A stretch of 64,000 nt of DNA from an uncultured Eubacterium sp. (GCF_934561735.1 NZ_CAKTGT010000008.1:1-64000), one strand, 5' to 3'. Shown: positions 33,817 through 43,551, numbered from the stretch's first letter. The notes: generated by a model not told the origin, from the letters alone. Program-made: numbers and translations.

Positions 33817-35676
33817 CTATTCTTTTACTTTGGTTAACAAAGTATATCGCATAGGTTCGAGGTGAACATAGCCGTCAACCGAAACTTCATCAAAAAAGTT
33901 ATAGGCATTATCCCACCGGTCACCGACAAAAATATCAACATCGGTGTCATCAAGATTGACAGCCACCAAAAGTTCGCTGTTTTCATCCGTGCGGACATAA
34001 GCAATGGTTTTGTGTTCGCTGTATAGCGGCACAAATTCGCCTTTTGCAAGCACCTTGCAACCGATTCGAATTTCTCCGAGTCGCTTATACCAACGGAGAA
34101 GCTCGGTATTAGGTTCATCCCAATTCATACAAGCACGGTTAAACGGGTCTTTAAGTCCTTCCATACCTATTTCGTCACCGTAATAAAGTGACGGCACGCC
34201 GGGCAAGGTATACTGAATAAGCGATGCGATTTTCATAAGTGAAATTCCGCGAAGATAATCGTACTCCGACAATTTGTTGTGCACATACTGCCAATGTCTG
34301 CCGTAGCCCTCACAACTGTCACCCGCAAGGCGACTGATTGCACGCTCCGTATCGTGAGTGCCGATATGATTCATCAAAACATTTGTAACCTGTGGCGGAT
34401 AGTTTTCAACAACCGTCATAATACGGTCAAAAAACTCATGAGCATTAGGATATTTTACAAAATCCAAGATTGAATTTGCAAACGGATAATTCATAACGCT
34501 ATCGAGCTGTTCTCCGAGGAGATAGCGACGACGCTGGCCGTATGCAAACTTTGTGGTTGCGTCTTCCCAAACCTCACCGATAATAACGGCATCGTTTTTT
34601 TCCTCTTTAACAGCCTTTCGTAAGTCATCAAGGAACACATCGGGAAGTTCATCGGCAACATCAAGACGCCATCCGGCTATGCCGCATTTGAGCCATTTAC
34701 GCAAAATTCCGTCTTTGCCGCAAATATATTCACGATAGCTTTCATCTTCCTCGTTAACCTCGGGCAAAAGCTTAATTCCCCACCACGAATCGTATTCATC
34801 GGGATAATTGATAAATTTATACCACGAATAATACGGACTGTTTTGGCTGTTGTACGCACCGATGCTGTCGTAATTATTGTACAAATTAAAATACTTGCTG
34901 TCGCAGCCTGTGTGACTGAACACGCCGTCAAGAATAATCGAAATACCGTACTCATTCTTGGCAACCTTGCAGAGTTTTTTCAAATCTGCTTCCGTTCCCA
35001 AAAGAGGGTCGATTTTTTCGTAATCGGCTGTGTCGTATCTATGGTTGGAATTCGCCTCAAATATCGGATTGAGATAAATGCAGGTTACGCCCAAATCCTT
35101 TAGGTAAGGGAGTTTTTCCTCAACGCCCAAGAGGTCACCGCCGAAATAATCATTGTTCCAAATACCGTTCATCTGTTCTTCACGCCAAAAAGGCTCTTCG
35201 CCCCATTTGCGAAGAACACGGCTTTTTCTGTATCCTGTTTTTTTCTTGCCGGAATTATAAAAGCGGTCAGGAAAAATCTGATAAATTATACCGCCCTTGA
35301 GCCAATTAGGAGTGGCAAAATTCTTGTCATAGACCGTTTGCTGAAAGTCGGCACCGTTAGGTGAAAACTCTCCGTGACCGTGGCCCATATTACGCACAAA
35401 GCTTTTGCCCCACGGAGTATCAAGTTCAAAATGATACCAATAAAGTCCGGGGGTGTCGGCAACAAAATGAAGTTCCCAATACTCCTTGTCGTCACCGCAC
35501 ATACCTGCCCAAAACATAGAATTGTAGACATTATTTTCATTTTCCTTGTGAACACAAAGAGTAGCCCCGCTGCATTTCATTGAGCGAGGCACGATTATAC
35601 GAAGTTTTACAGGCTCATCGGTTGCGATGGCACGGATTTTATCTTTATATTCTTTACTGCGAGAATTAAATACCAT
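33817..35676 (-). CDS. Alpha-amylase-family enzyme, GH13 (neopullulanase/maltogenic type)
   Basis: About 619 residues. An N-terminal beta-sandwich of the CBM34/N-domain kind (about residues 1-125) precedes a (beta/alpha)8 barrel beginning GGIIYQIFPDRFYN. Catalytic residues are in GWRLDVADELP (nucleophile Asp), VIIGEVWED (acid/base Glu) and MNHIGTHDTERA (Asp). A short beta-domain ends the protein. There is no signal peptide, so it should act inside the cell on maltodextrins, pullulan fragments or cyclodextrins. The start is uncertain: ATG 35676 is given, but TTG 35688 is closer to the GGGGAG ribosome site. Glycogen phosphorylase follows upstream, beyond a MITE. Confidence 0.88.
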   Translation of the reverse strand: MVFNSRSKEYKDKIRAIATDEPVKLRIIVPRSMKCSGATLCVHKENENNVYNSMFWAGMCGDDKEYWELHFVADTPGLYWYHFELDTPWGKSFVRNMGHGHGEFSPNGADFQQTVYDKNFATPNWLKGGIIYQIFPDRFYNSGKKKTGYRKSRVLRKWGEEPFWREEQMNGIWNNDYFGGDLLGVEEKLPYLKDLGVTCIYLNPIFEANSNHRYDTADYEKIDPLLGTEADLKKLCKVAKNEYGISIILDGVFSHTGCDSKYFNLYNNYDSIGAYNSQNSPYYSWYKFINYPDEYDSWWGIKLLPEVNEEDESYREYICGKDGILRKWLKCGIAGWRLDVADELPDVFLDDLRKAVKEEKNDAVIIGEVWEDATTKFAYGQRRRYLLGEQLDSVMNYPFANSILDFVKYPNAHEFFDRIMTVVENYPPQVTNVLMNHIGTHDTERAISRLAGDSCEGYGRHWQYVHNKLSEYDYLRGISLMKIASLIQYTLPGVPSLYYGDEIGMEGLKDPFNRACMNWDEPNTELLRWYKRLGEIRIGCKVLAKGEFVPLYSEHKTIAYVRTDENSELLVAVNLDDTDVDIFVGDRWDNAYNFFDEVSVDGYVHLEPMRYTLLTKVKE

Positions 35677-35700
35677 ATTATCACACAACAACTCCCCTTT

Positions 35701-35929
35701 AGGCTGCCGATAAAGTCCCTAAAACACGCCAAAGCAATAGACCAACCACCTAACGCCTCCCTTGTGTAAAGGGAGATGGCAACACAAAGTGTTGACGGAA
35801 GTATTGTAAAAGTACCGCAAACATCGAATTTGCGGCACTTTTGGCGTTTTTCGTTTTTTACTCAGTCGAGGTATTTATATACATCTTCCTTCGCAAGAAA
35901 ACGAAATTCAGAAACTTTCTCAACAGCCT
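35701..35929. mobile_element. MITE-like element, copy 2 (229 bp)
   Basis: Inverted ends AGGCTGCCGATAAAG (35701 on) and CTTTCTCAACAGCCT (to 35929), matching copy 1. The internal AAAGTACCGCAAAC stem and GGCGTTTTTCGTTTTTT segment are shared. The middle differs, with a CTCCCTT-GTGTA-AAGGGAG hairpin. TA flanks both ends here (TTTAGGCTG and CAGCCTACA), possibly a TA target duplication as in IS630/Tc1-type elements (inference). AACTCCCCTT / AAGGGGAGTT just outside forms a further inverted repeat. Confidence 0.75.
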
Positions 35930-35952
35930 ACATATAAGGGGAGTTTTCAAAA

Positions 35953-38562
35953 TTATTTTTTCTTTGATTTTGAAGCCGGCTTCTTTTCAGGAGCTTTTGG
36001 TGCTTCTTTCTTTGGAGCAACCTTTTTCTCTGTTTTCTTTTCAGCCTTTTTCGGTTCTGCCTTTGCTTCTTTTTTTATTTCCTTTTCAGGCTCTGCCTTG
36101 GTTTCGCTCTTTGGAGCCATAGGCTTTGATTTTTTTACTGCCTTTGGAGTTTCCTTTGCAAACTGAACAGGCTTTGTGTGCCAAATGTTATTTGCATAAT
36201 CCATAATGGAACGGTCGGCAGAGAATACACCTGCACCCGAAATGTTCATCAAAGACATCTTAACAAACTTATCTCTGTCGGCATAAGCCTTTGAAATTTC
36301 TCTTTGAGCACGCTGATAATCTGTAAAGTCCGCAAGTGCCATATAAGGGTCGGTGTTGACAAGTGAATAGTAAATCTCATCAAACTTCTTGCCGTTTACA
36401 CCGTTTTGCAAGAACGCCATTGCCTTTGCAAGTGCTTCGTTATTTTGAATATAACTCTGTGGGAAGTAGCCTGCCTTTTTGAGCTGTTCAACCTCAGGGG
36501 TTTTCATACCGAAGATGTAAATATTTTCTTCACCTACGGCATCGTGAATTTCTACATTTGCACCGTCAAGTGTGCCGAGAGTTATAGCACCGTTGAGCAT
36601 AAGTTTCATATTGCCTGTACCCGAAGCCTCTGTGCCTGCAAGTGAAATCTGTTCGCTGATATCGGCAGCCGGCATAAGCACCTCTGCAAGAGAAACATTG
36701 TAATCTTCAAGGAACACAACCTTGAGTTTGTCATTCACATCAGGGTCGTTGTTGATAACCTTTGAAAGTGCATCGACAAGCTGAATAAGTTTCTTTGCCA
36801 TAAAGTAGCCCGGAGCAGCCTTTGATGCAAAAATATAGGTCTTTGGATAATAATCCGCATTTGGATTTTCCTTGAGCATCTGATATTCCGAAATAATATT
36901 AAGAATATTAAGCTGCTGTCTTTTATATTCGTGAAGTCGTTTAACCTGAACATCAAAAATAGAATCAGGGTTAATATCAACACCGTTACGCTTTTTGATA
37001 ATCTTTGCAAAGCGAACTTTGTTTTCGTGCTTGATTTCGTCAAGTTTTGCAAGAACTTTTTTGTCGTCCTTAAACTGACGGAGCTTTTCGAGCTCGTCAC
37101 TCTTTGTGATAAAGCCGTCACCGATAAGAGAAGTGATGTAATCGGTCAAAGCAGGGTTTGCCTGGCAAATCCAACGGCGGAATGCAATGCCGTTTGTTAC
37201 ATTACAGAACTTTTCAGGGGTGAGGTTATAGAAATCGTTGAATACGGTTTCCTTAAGAATTTCCGAATGAAGAGCGGAAACACCGTTTACGCTATGTGAA
37301 CCGATAACGCAAAGATTTGCCATACGAACAACGCCGTTTGAAACGACTGCCATACGCTCAACCTTGTCTGCATCATAGGTTGCCGACCAAACATATGCAC
37401 GGAAGCGGTTATCAATTTCCTTGGTAATTTGATAAATACGAGGAAGCAAACGAGAATAGAGTTCTTCGCTCCAGCACTCAAGTGCTTCTTTCATAACAGT
37501 GTGGTTTGTGTATGCAACCGTACGGGTAACGATTGACCACGCATCATCCCAACTATATCCGCATTCATCAAGCATAATTCTCATAAGTTCGGGAATAGCC
37601 ATTGTCGGGTGAGTATCGTTGATATGAATTGCAACCTTGTCGGGAAGATTATCAAGAGTACCGTACTTTGTGAGGTGACGCTGAATAATATCCTGAATTG
37701 AAGCAGAAACAAGGAAGTACTGCTGACGAAGACGAAGTGACTTGCCTTCAGGTGAATTATCTGCAGGATAAAGAACCTTTGTAATAGCCTCTGCCATAGC
37801 GGATTGTTCCATAGCCTTCATATATGAACCCTCGTTGAAAAGGGTCATATCAAGTTCAGGCTTCTTGGCAGCCCACAAACGAAGTCGAGAAACGCCCTCG
37901 CCTTTACCCGAAACATACATATCGTACGGAATAGCCTCAACAACATTGGCATCCTTATGATTTACATGGTGGAAGTCGCCGTCCCAGCTATCTTCAATAT
38001 AGCCCTCAAAAGCGACTTTGCAAGAACGCTCCTCACGAGGAACAAGCCAAACTTCGCCGCCCGGAAGCCAGAAATCAGGAAGTTCTGTCTGCCAGCCGTC
38101 AATCAACTTCTGCTTGAAAATACCTGCTTCATAGCGAAGTGAATAACCCATTGACTGAAAGCCTGTTGTTGCAAGACCGTCAAGATAGCAAGCCGCAAGA
38201 CGACCCAAACCGCCGTTGCCAAGACCTGCATCGGGTTCCTGCTCATAAAGATTATCGAGCTTTACGCCCATTGATGATAAAGCTTTGTCGAATGTTTCTG
38301 TAAGGCCGAGATTATAAAGATTGTTTTTGAGTGAACGACCCATCAAGAATTCCATACAAAGATAATAAATCTGTTTTGAATCCTGACCTTTAGCCGTATG
38401 TCTGAAATCGCTGTTTTTCTTTGAAAGTTCGTCACGAACAATCATAGCAACAGCTTTATAAAACTGTTCATCGGTGGCAACATCGGGTGCAACACCGAAG
38501 AAATGAGAAAGCTTATCGGCGATAAGCTTCTTTGCTTGTGTTGTAGAAATAGCTGTTTTCAT
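35953..38562 (-). CDS. glgP: Glycogen/maltodextrin phosphorylase with Lys/Ala-rich tail
   Basis: An 869-residue GT35 phosphorylase that releases glucose-1-phosphate from alpha-1,4-glucans. Visible signatures are EPDAGLGNGGLGRLAACYLD, HINDTHPTMAIPELMR, VKRLHEYKRQQLN and the pyridoxal-phosphate site EASGTGNMKLMLNG with the Lys. The enzyme core ends near residue 795; the remaining 75 residues are a repetitive Lys/Glu/Ala/Pro tail (KKEAKAEPKKAEKKTEKK) not found in typical homologues. It may bind an acidic partner or polysaccharide granule; that is a guess. Promoter TTGAAA/TACAAT lies at 38618-38646. Confidence 0.95.
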   Translation of the reverse strand: MKTAISTTQAKKLIADKLSHFFGVAPDVATDEQFYKAVAMIVRDELSKKNSDFRHTAKGQDSKQIYYLCMEFLMGRSLKNNLYNLGLTETFDKALSSMGVKLDNLYEQEPDAGLGNGGLGRLAACYLDGLATTGFQSMGYSLRYEAGIFKQKLIDGWQTELPDFWLPGGEVWLVPREERSCKVAFEGYIEDSWDGDFHHVNHKDANVVEAIPYDMYVSGKGEGVSRLRLWAAKKPELDMTLFNEGSYMKAMEQSAMAEAITKVLYPADNSPEGKSLRLRQQYFLVSASIQDIIQRHLTKYGTLDNLPDKVAIHINDTHPTMAIPELMRIMLDECGYSWDDAWSIVTRTVAYTNHTVMKEALECWSEELYSRLLPRIYQITKEIDNRFRAYVWSATYDADKVERMAVVSNGVVRMANLCVIGSHSVNGVSALHSEILKETVFNDFYNLTPEKFCNVTNGIAFRRWICQANPALTDYITSLIGDGFITKSDELEKLRQFKDDKKVLAKLDEIKHENKVRFAKIIKKRNGVDINPDSIFDVQVKRLHEYKRQQLNILNIISEYQMLKENPNADYYPKTYIFASKAAPGYFMAKKLIQLVDALSKVINNDPDVNDKLKVVFLEDYNVSLAEVLMPAADISEQISLAGTEASGTGNMKLMLNGAITLGTLDGANVEIHDAVGEENIYIFGMKTPEVEQLKKAGYFPQSYIQNNEALAKAMAFLQNGVNGKKFDEIYYSLVNTDPYMALADFTDYQRAQREISKAYADRDKFVKMSLMNISGAGVFSADRSIMDYANNIWHTKPVQFAKETPKAVKKSKPMAPKSETKAEPEKEIKKEAKAEPKKAEKKTEKKVAPKKEAPKAPEKKPASKSKKK

Positions 38563-38617
38563 ACAATTCCTCCAAAAATTTATTTAAAAATGATATGTTA
38601 CTTCTTAATTTTTGTAT

Positions 38618-38646
38618 ATTGTACACTAAAAATGCAACTTTTTCAA
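38618..38646 (-). promoter_or_regulatory. Promoter of glgP
   Basis: -35 TTGAAA (38641-38646), 17-bp spacer, -10 TACAAT (38618-38623). Confidence 0.7.
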
Positions 38647-38684
38647 TAGTCACAGCCAAATATATACATTTTACACAAAAACAC

Positions 38685-38717
38685 AAAAGACCTCTTGTAT
38701 AAATAAGAAGTCTTTTT
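38685..38717 (-). terminator. Terminator after the flippase gene
   Basis: Stem AAAAGACTTCTT / AAGAGGTCTTTT on the minus strand, ending the proB-proA-DUF5050-flippase transcript. Confidence 0.8.
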
Positions 38718-38724
38718 GTAAAAA

Positions 38725-40149
38725 TCACTTGCTTTTCTTTAAAAATTTGCCAAAAATCTTGTTTGCGAGTTCTTTTATAGGCTTGAAATTTACCAAAAGC
38801 ATAGCCAAAACAAGAGCCGATTCGATGCCGTACATCATTGCTCCCGACTTTAGCTTTATCATAACAACGCACTGAACCGCAAGGATTGCAACCTCGGCAA
38901 TAAGAAGCGGAGCATTGAAATTGATTGCGATATATTTTTTGGTGTTTGCCCCTCTGAAAATAAACACAACGGCAAATGCGATGACAGTTGCTATTGCTGC
39001 ACCGATTGCACCGATATTTGGAATCAAAATCAGGTTGAGCACAATATTTGTCAACGCTCCCGACATAGCCGTAACCATAGCCATAACCGACTTTTTTTCT
39101 GCCATATAAACGGACGCAAGGAAGTTTACAAGGCACGAAAGAGTTGTTGCGATAATCAAAACAGGAACATATTTCCATGAATCGTAATAAACCGGCTTAA
39201 CCAAAATTTTGGTGATAAACTGGCAGAACAGAATCAGTCCCGAAGAAACGGCAAATATACCGCCCGAATACACACGGAACACCTTTGTAAAGAAATCCGC
39301 CTTGTCCTCGCTGTCGTATTCATCAACAGCGGACAACTGCCACGCATCAATAAAAATTGAAGAGAACATAACAACAAAGTTCGGAATTTTTGAAGCGGCT
39401 GTATAAAGTCCGTTTTCGGCAGAGCCGATAAAGCCCGTTACCATATATCTGTCCGACACATTGATTATCCACCACAAAATAATTGTCGGCATAAGAGGAA
39501 CAGAATACTTGAGCATATCAAATTTTGTTTTCTTATTTACCTTATGAAAGTGGAGGTCGTTCCACAATTTTGTTGCAACAAAGAGGAACACAACCGACAT
39601 AAAATCTGATGCGATAATAGCAAGAACATAGCCGGTAACGCCCATATTGAGCGGACCGAGGAACAAAAGATTAAAGAGCAGAGTTGTTGCGGTTGCTATA
39701 ATGCCGTCTATTGCAAAAATCCTAACCTGTCCGCAACCTCGTACAAACTGCTGGCAAAGCTGACGCATACCCGAAACCAATACGAAAAGATACAGTAACG
39801 GAGCATAATCGCCGAGAACCATATCATTGATTTTTATCAAGGTCACGGGATAATAGAAAATCAAAAATGCCAAAAAGCCCTTAATTGTTGTTCGCACGCC
39901 AATGGTAAAAACATCGCTTTTGTTTTCGTTCTTATCAAGAGCAAAGCGAAGTGCCGCACTGTTTATTTGCAAAAACACAATAGGAATGAGCACATTTGCG
40001 GTTTGCTGAATAAGATCGCCCGTAGAATACTGTTCAGGCAGAAGTTTGCCTGTAACATAAGGCATAAGCAAAAAGGACAAAATCTTTGAAGAAAATGTAC
40101 CGATTGCAAATATTATTGTATTTGTGGCTAATTTTTTATACTTATCCAA
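38725..40149 (-). CDS. Oligosaccharide flippase family (MATE/MVF-type) protein
   Basis: A 474-residue polytopic protein with about fourteen helices. The N-terminal KLATNTIIFAIGTFSSKIL is typical of Wzx/Polysacc_synt proteins, which flip lipid-linked oligosaccharides. The middle segment LMPTIILWWIINVSDRYMVTGF is also typical of the family. No glycosyltransferase genes are adjacent, so the substrate is unknown; lipid II (MurJ-like) or a wall-polymer precursor are both possible. It is the last gene of an operon with proB and proA and starts 18 bases after the DUF5050 stop. Confidence 0.85.
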   Translation of the reverse strand: MDKYKKLATNTIIFAIGTFSSKILSFLLMPYVTGKLLPEQYSTGDLIQQTANVLIPIVFLQINSAALRFALDKNENKSDVFTIGVRTTIKGFLAFLIFYYPVTLIKINDMVLGDYAPLLYLFVLVSGMRQLCQQFVRGCGQVRIFAIDGIIATATTLLFNLLFLGPLNMGVTGYVLAIIASDFMSVVFLFVATKLWNDLHFHKVNKKTKFDMLKYSVPLMPTIILWWIINVSDRYMVTGFIGSAENGLYTAASKIPNFVVMFSSIFIDAWQLSAVDEYDSEDKADFFTKVFRVYSGGIFAVSSGLILFCQFITKILVKPVYYDSWKYVPVLIIATTLSCLVNFLASVYMAEKKSVMAMVTAMSGALTNIVLNLILIPNIGAIGAAIATVIAFAVVFIFRGANTKKYIAINFNAPLLIAEVAILAVQCVVMIKLKSGAMMYGIESALVLAMLLVNFKPIKELANKIFGKFLKKSK

Positions 40150-40167
40150 AAATCTTTACCTCTTAAA

Positions 40168-41442
40168 TTAGTAACTCCATTTGCCGTCGCCAAAGGTCAT
40201 AACATTTGACGAACCTGTGAGATTTGATGACGCACGATAAATCTTGTCGCCGTTTGAACGCTCACCGATAATAAAATCATATTCGCCGCCGTGCTGAATA
40301 AACACATCATCACTTGCCGTAACATTGCCGGAAGAAAGCATTGTTTTTGTAGCGTCGCTGTTCATATTAAGTTCAAACATCTTAAACTTATCGCCGTCAA
40401 GGTCGGCATAGAACATTCTGTTTTGGTCAACAACAACAGGCTTGCAAAGGCTGACGCCCTCAACCAATGTGACCTTTTTTTGTGAACCGTACTTTTGACG
40501 GATTATATTATATGTGCCGTCGGCTTGTTTTTCGTAATAATACATAAAGCCGCTTTCCATAGATATGGAAGTAATTTCTCCGTTTGCACTTTCGGTTCTG
40601 AAATTCTCGGCTTCGCCGCCTGCGGACGGAACACACAGATACGAAACATTGCCCATGGTATCCTCACTTGTAAAGAATACTCTGTCAAGCGAAATACCGA
40701 TTAAATTAACCTTATCTCCATAGCCTGAATAAAGCACCGTAGGAGTAAAGTTTTGAGTATTTACGGCAACAACCTCGTTATTTGTTGAAATGCAGTAAGC
40801 AGTTGTGTCATAAATATATGCAAGCATAACATTATCGGCTACCTTGGCAAGGTTTTTGCCTGTTTTTGTAACCTTATATAGAGCGTGGTCGCTTTCGTTA
40901 ACGAAATAAAAGTAATCGCCTCTGATGTTAAATGAGGAAAGTGTGTCGCTCGATTTATAAACGCAGGCATAGCTTTCACTCTCGGGCAAGAACTTGTAAA
41001 TACCTCTGCCGTCCACGATATGATAAACAATGCCGTTATCCTTATCCACCTTGCCGCCGTTTAAAAGATTGCCTATCATAGCACCTTTTTTAGCCGCTTC
41101 AAATTCAAAATCCGAATGGTCAAGATACGACACCTGAGGAAGCGTTGTGGCCTCTGTTGTGGTTTCACGAGGGGCGGTTGTTGTGGTAGTTGTTGTTCTG
41201 CCGATGATGTTTTCATCAACAAAATCGGCAACCTCTCTATTTTGCAAAACGCTGCTGAAGTAAAAATCGGTGAAAATATATTTTACCGACAAAAGTCCTG
41301 CCGCAATAAGAACAACAAGCACGGCAATAATAACAAGCAAAGCCTTGCCGAAGCCGCCTTTTTTCTTTTTTCTCTTTTTCTTTTTTCTTTTATTATCAAC
41401 CTGTGGTTGAATATATGCGTAATCGTTATTTTTCTTTTTCAT
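40168..41442 (-). CDS. Membrane-anchored DUF5050-type beta-propeller protein
   Basis: A 424-residue protein. A Lys-rich cytoplasmic N-terminus (about 30 residues, NKRKKKKRKKKK) precedes one membrane helix (ALLVIIAVLVVLIAAGLLSV). A Thr-rich extracytoplasmic linker (RTTTTTTTAPRETTTEATT) follows, then repeated strand motifs such as GIVYHIVDGRGIYKF, GDYFYFVNESDHALYKV and ISLDRVFFTSEDTMGNVSY, as in DUF5050 propellers. Function unknown; a role at the cell wall is plausible from topology. Its ATG overlaps the proA stop (TAATG), so it is translated with the proline genes. Confidence 0.72.
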   Translation of the reverse strand: MKKKNNDYAYIQPQVDNKRKKKKRKKKKGGFGKALLVIIAVLVVLIAAGLLSVKYIFTDFYFSSVLQNREVADFVDENIIGRTTTTTTTAPRETTTEATTLPQVSYLDHSDFEFEAAKKGAMIGNLLNGGKVDKDNGIVYHIVDGRGIYKFLPESESYACVYKSSDTLSSFNIRGDYFYFVNESDHALYKVTKTGKNLAKVADNVMLAYIYDTTAYCISTNNEVVAVNTQNFTPTVLYSGYGDKVNLIGISLDRVFFTSEDTMGNVSYLCVPSAGGEAENFRTESANGEITSISMESGFMYYYEKQADGTYNIIRQKYGSQKKVTLVEGVSLCKPVVVDQNRMFYADLDGDKFKMFELNMNSDATKTMLSSGNVTASDDVFIQHGGEYDFIIGERSNGDKIYRASSNLTGSSNVMTFGDGKWSY

Positions 41443-42683
41443 TATCTGACTTGTCCGTCTCCGTAAATCAAATATTTTGTTGATGTAAGCTGTTCAAGAC
41501 CCATAGGTCCTCTTGCATGGAGTTTTTGGGTTGAAATGCCGATTTCTGCACCGAGCCCAAACTCCGCACCGTCCGTAAACCTTGTTGAAGCGTTTACATA
41601 AACCGACGAAGAATCAATGCACTTCAAAAACTTTTCGGCATTTTCGGTATTTTCGGTAATAATAGCTTCGCTGTGGCCTGTTGAATTTGCATTGATATGA
41701 GCAATCGCCTCATCAACAGTATCAACAGTTTTTACGCTGATTATATAATCAAGGTATTCGGTTGCAAAATCCTCATCCGTTGCCGGCACAACAAGTCCGC
41801 ACGCCTTTTGTGCACGCTCGTCACCACGGATTTCAACATCCTTTTCCTTGAGCTTTTTTGCAATAACCGGCAAAGCTTTATCGATAATCTTACTGTTGAT
41901 AACAAGACTTTCGCAAGCATTGCACACAGATATTCTCTGCGTTTTTGCATTGAATATAATCTCTGCCGCCATATTAATATCTGCACTTTCGTCAACATAA
42001 ATATGGCAGTTACCCGAACCGGTTTCAATTACAGGCACGCTTGAATTTTCAACAACAGCCTTGATAAGACCTTTACCGCCTCTCGGAATAAGGCAATCAA
42101 GATACTCGTTCATATGCATCATATCGTTTGACGACTGCCTTGAAGTGTCGCCGACAAGTTGAATAACATCCTGCGGAAAACCTGCCTTTGCAAGTGCCTC
42201 TCGCATAATATCGGCAAGAGCGGTGTTTGAATTTATAGCCTCCTTGCCGCCACGAAGAATTACGGCATTGCCGCTTTTAAGGCACAGAGCCGCCGCATCG
42301 ACGGTAACATTAGGGCGTGCTTCAAAAATTATACCGATGACACCCAAAGGCACGGTAACTTTTTTAATATCAAGTCCGTTATCTTTTTTGTATTCTGACA
42401 GCACTTTGCCGCACGGGTCAGGCAAAGAAGCAACCTGACGGGCACCGTCTGCCATAGCCTTAATTCTGTCGGCATTAAGCATAAGGCGGTCAATAAGTCC
42501 GTCATTCAAACCGTTTTGTCTGCCGTTTTCTATATCAACATTATTGGCAAAAACGATTTTATCAATATTTTCTTCAAGCATATCGGCAATAATACCGAGA
42601 GCGTTGTTTTTTTGTTCTGTTGTAACCTGGGACATAAAGGTAAGCGTTTGCTTTGCCTTTTTGCCCTGTTCAAAAACTGTCAT
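41442..42683 (-). CDS. proA: Gamma-glutamyl phosphate reductase
   Basis: A 413-residue aldehyde-dehydrogenase-fold enzyme that reduces glutamyl-5-phosphate to glutamate semialdehyde in proline synthesis. Conserved segments: VPLGVIGIIFEARPNVT, AVILRGGKEA, LIPRGGKGLI, TGSGNCHIYVD and the catalytic-Cys region QRISVCNACESL. C-terminal GLGAEIGISTQKLHARGPMG is complete. Start ATG with CAGGAG eight bases upstream. Second gene of the proB operon; proC is not in the window. Confidence 0.97.
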   Translation of the reverse strand: MTVFEQGKKAKQTLTFMSQVTTEQKNNALGIIADMLEENIDKIVFANNVDIENGRQNGLNDGLIDRLMLNADRIKAMADGARQVASLPDPCGKVLSEYKKDNGLDIKKVTVPLGVIGIIFEARPNVTVDAAALCLKSGNAVILRGGKEAINSNTALADIMREALAKAGFPQDVIQLVGDTSRQSSNDMMHMNEYLDCLIPRGGKGLIKAVVENSSVPVIETGSGNCHIYVDESADINMAAEIIFNAKTQRISVCNACESLVINSKIIDKALPVIAKKLKEKDVEIRGDERAQKACGLVVPATDEDFATEYLDYIISVKTVDTVDEAIAHINANSTGHSEAIITENTENAEKFLKCIDSSSVYVNASTRFTDGAEFGLGAEIGISTQKLHARGPMGLEQLTSTKYLIYGDGQVR

Positions 42684-42716
42684 ATCAAAACTCCTGCGTT
42701 CATTCGGAAAAATATA

Positions 42717-43487
42717 TCAATTAGGTAAAAATTTTGTGCCGACATTTTCGCCGTCAAGCACATTATAAATTTTCTTTGGTGTGACACCGTTCATAACAAC
42801 AACAGGAATACCCGCATTGTTTGCGATTTTTGCCGCCTTAACCTTTGTTGCAAAACCGCCCGTTCCCTTTTCGCCTGCACCGCCTGCAACCGCTTCAATC
42901 TCCGGAGTAATTTCTTTTACAACCGGAATAAGTTTTGCATCGGGATTTTCCGACGGATTACTGTCGTACAAGCCGTCTGTATCGGTGAGCATAACAAGCA
43001 AATCCGCATCAATAAGTTCTGCCACCGTTGCAGAAAGGCAATCATTGTCGCCGTTTAAAAGTTCTTCGATAGACACGGAGTCGTTCTCGTTTACAACCGG
43101 AATAACACCGTATTCAATAAGCTGATTGAATGTGTTTGTAAGGTGCATCTTGTTTTCCTTATTTTCAAGTGCATCATATGTAAAAAGAAGTTGCGACACA
43201 ATAACATCGTATTCGCCGAAAAATTTGTCATAAAGGAACATAAGCTCGCCCTGACCGACAGCGGCTGCCGCCTGTCTGCCCTTTATGCTTTGGGGCTTTT
43301 TATGCAAACCGAGGCGTGCTGTGCCTATTCCGATAGCACCCGATGACACAAGAATAACCTCGTGACCCATATTGTGCAAATCGGCAAGAACGGATACAAG
43401 TTCTCCGATTTTTTGAATATTTGTTTTTCCTGTTTTATGAGTAAGGGTGGAAGTGCCGACCTTTACTACAATTCTCTTCTTTTGCAT
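42717..43487 (-). CDS. proB: Glutamate 5-kinase, kinase domain only
   Basis: A 256-residue amino-acid kinase that phosphorylates glutamate in the first step of proline synthesis. Motifs: VVKVGTSTLTHKTG, ILVSSGAIGIGTARLGL, NENDSVSIEELLNGDND and GGFATKVKAAKIA. The C-terminal PUA domain of the E. coli enzyme is missing; short forms of this kind are known in many Firmicutes and are still feedback-sensitive to proline. First gene of the operon, with a strong promoter at 43523-43551. Confidence 0.95.
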   Translation of the reverse strand: MQKKRIVVKVGTSTLTHKTGKTNIQKIGELVSVLADLHNMGHEVILVSSGAIGIGTARLGLHKKPQSIKGRQAAAAVGQGELMFLYDKFFGEYDVIVSQLLFTYDALENKENKMHLTNTFNQLIEYGVIPVVNENDSVSIEELLNGDNDCLSATVAELIDADLLVMLTDTDGLYDSNPSENPDAKLIPVVKEITPEIEAVAGGAGEKGTGGFATKVKAAKIANNAGIPVVVMNGVTPKKIYNVLDGENVGTKFLPN

Positions 43488-43522
43488 AAAAATTTTGCTC
43501 CAATATTATAATTCAGTTTAAT

Positions 43523-43551
43523 ATTATAGCACAGTAATATTTGCGTTGCAA
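43523..43551 (-). promoter_or_regulatory. Promoter of the proBA operon
   Basis: -35 TTGCAA (43546-43551), 17-bp spacer, extended -10 TGCTATAAT (TATAAT 43523-43528). Confidence 0.75.
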
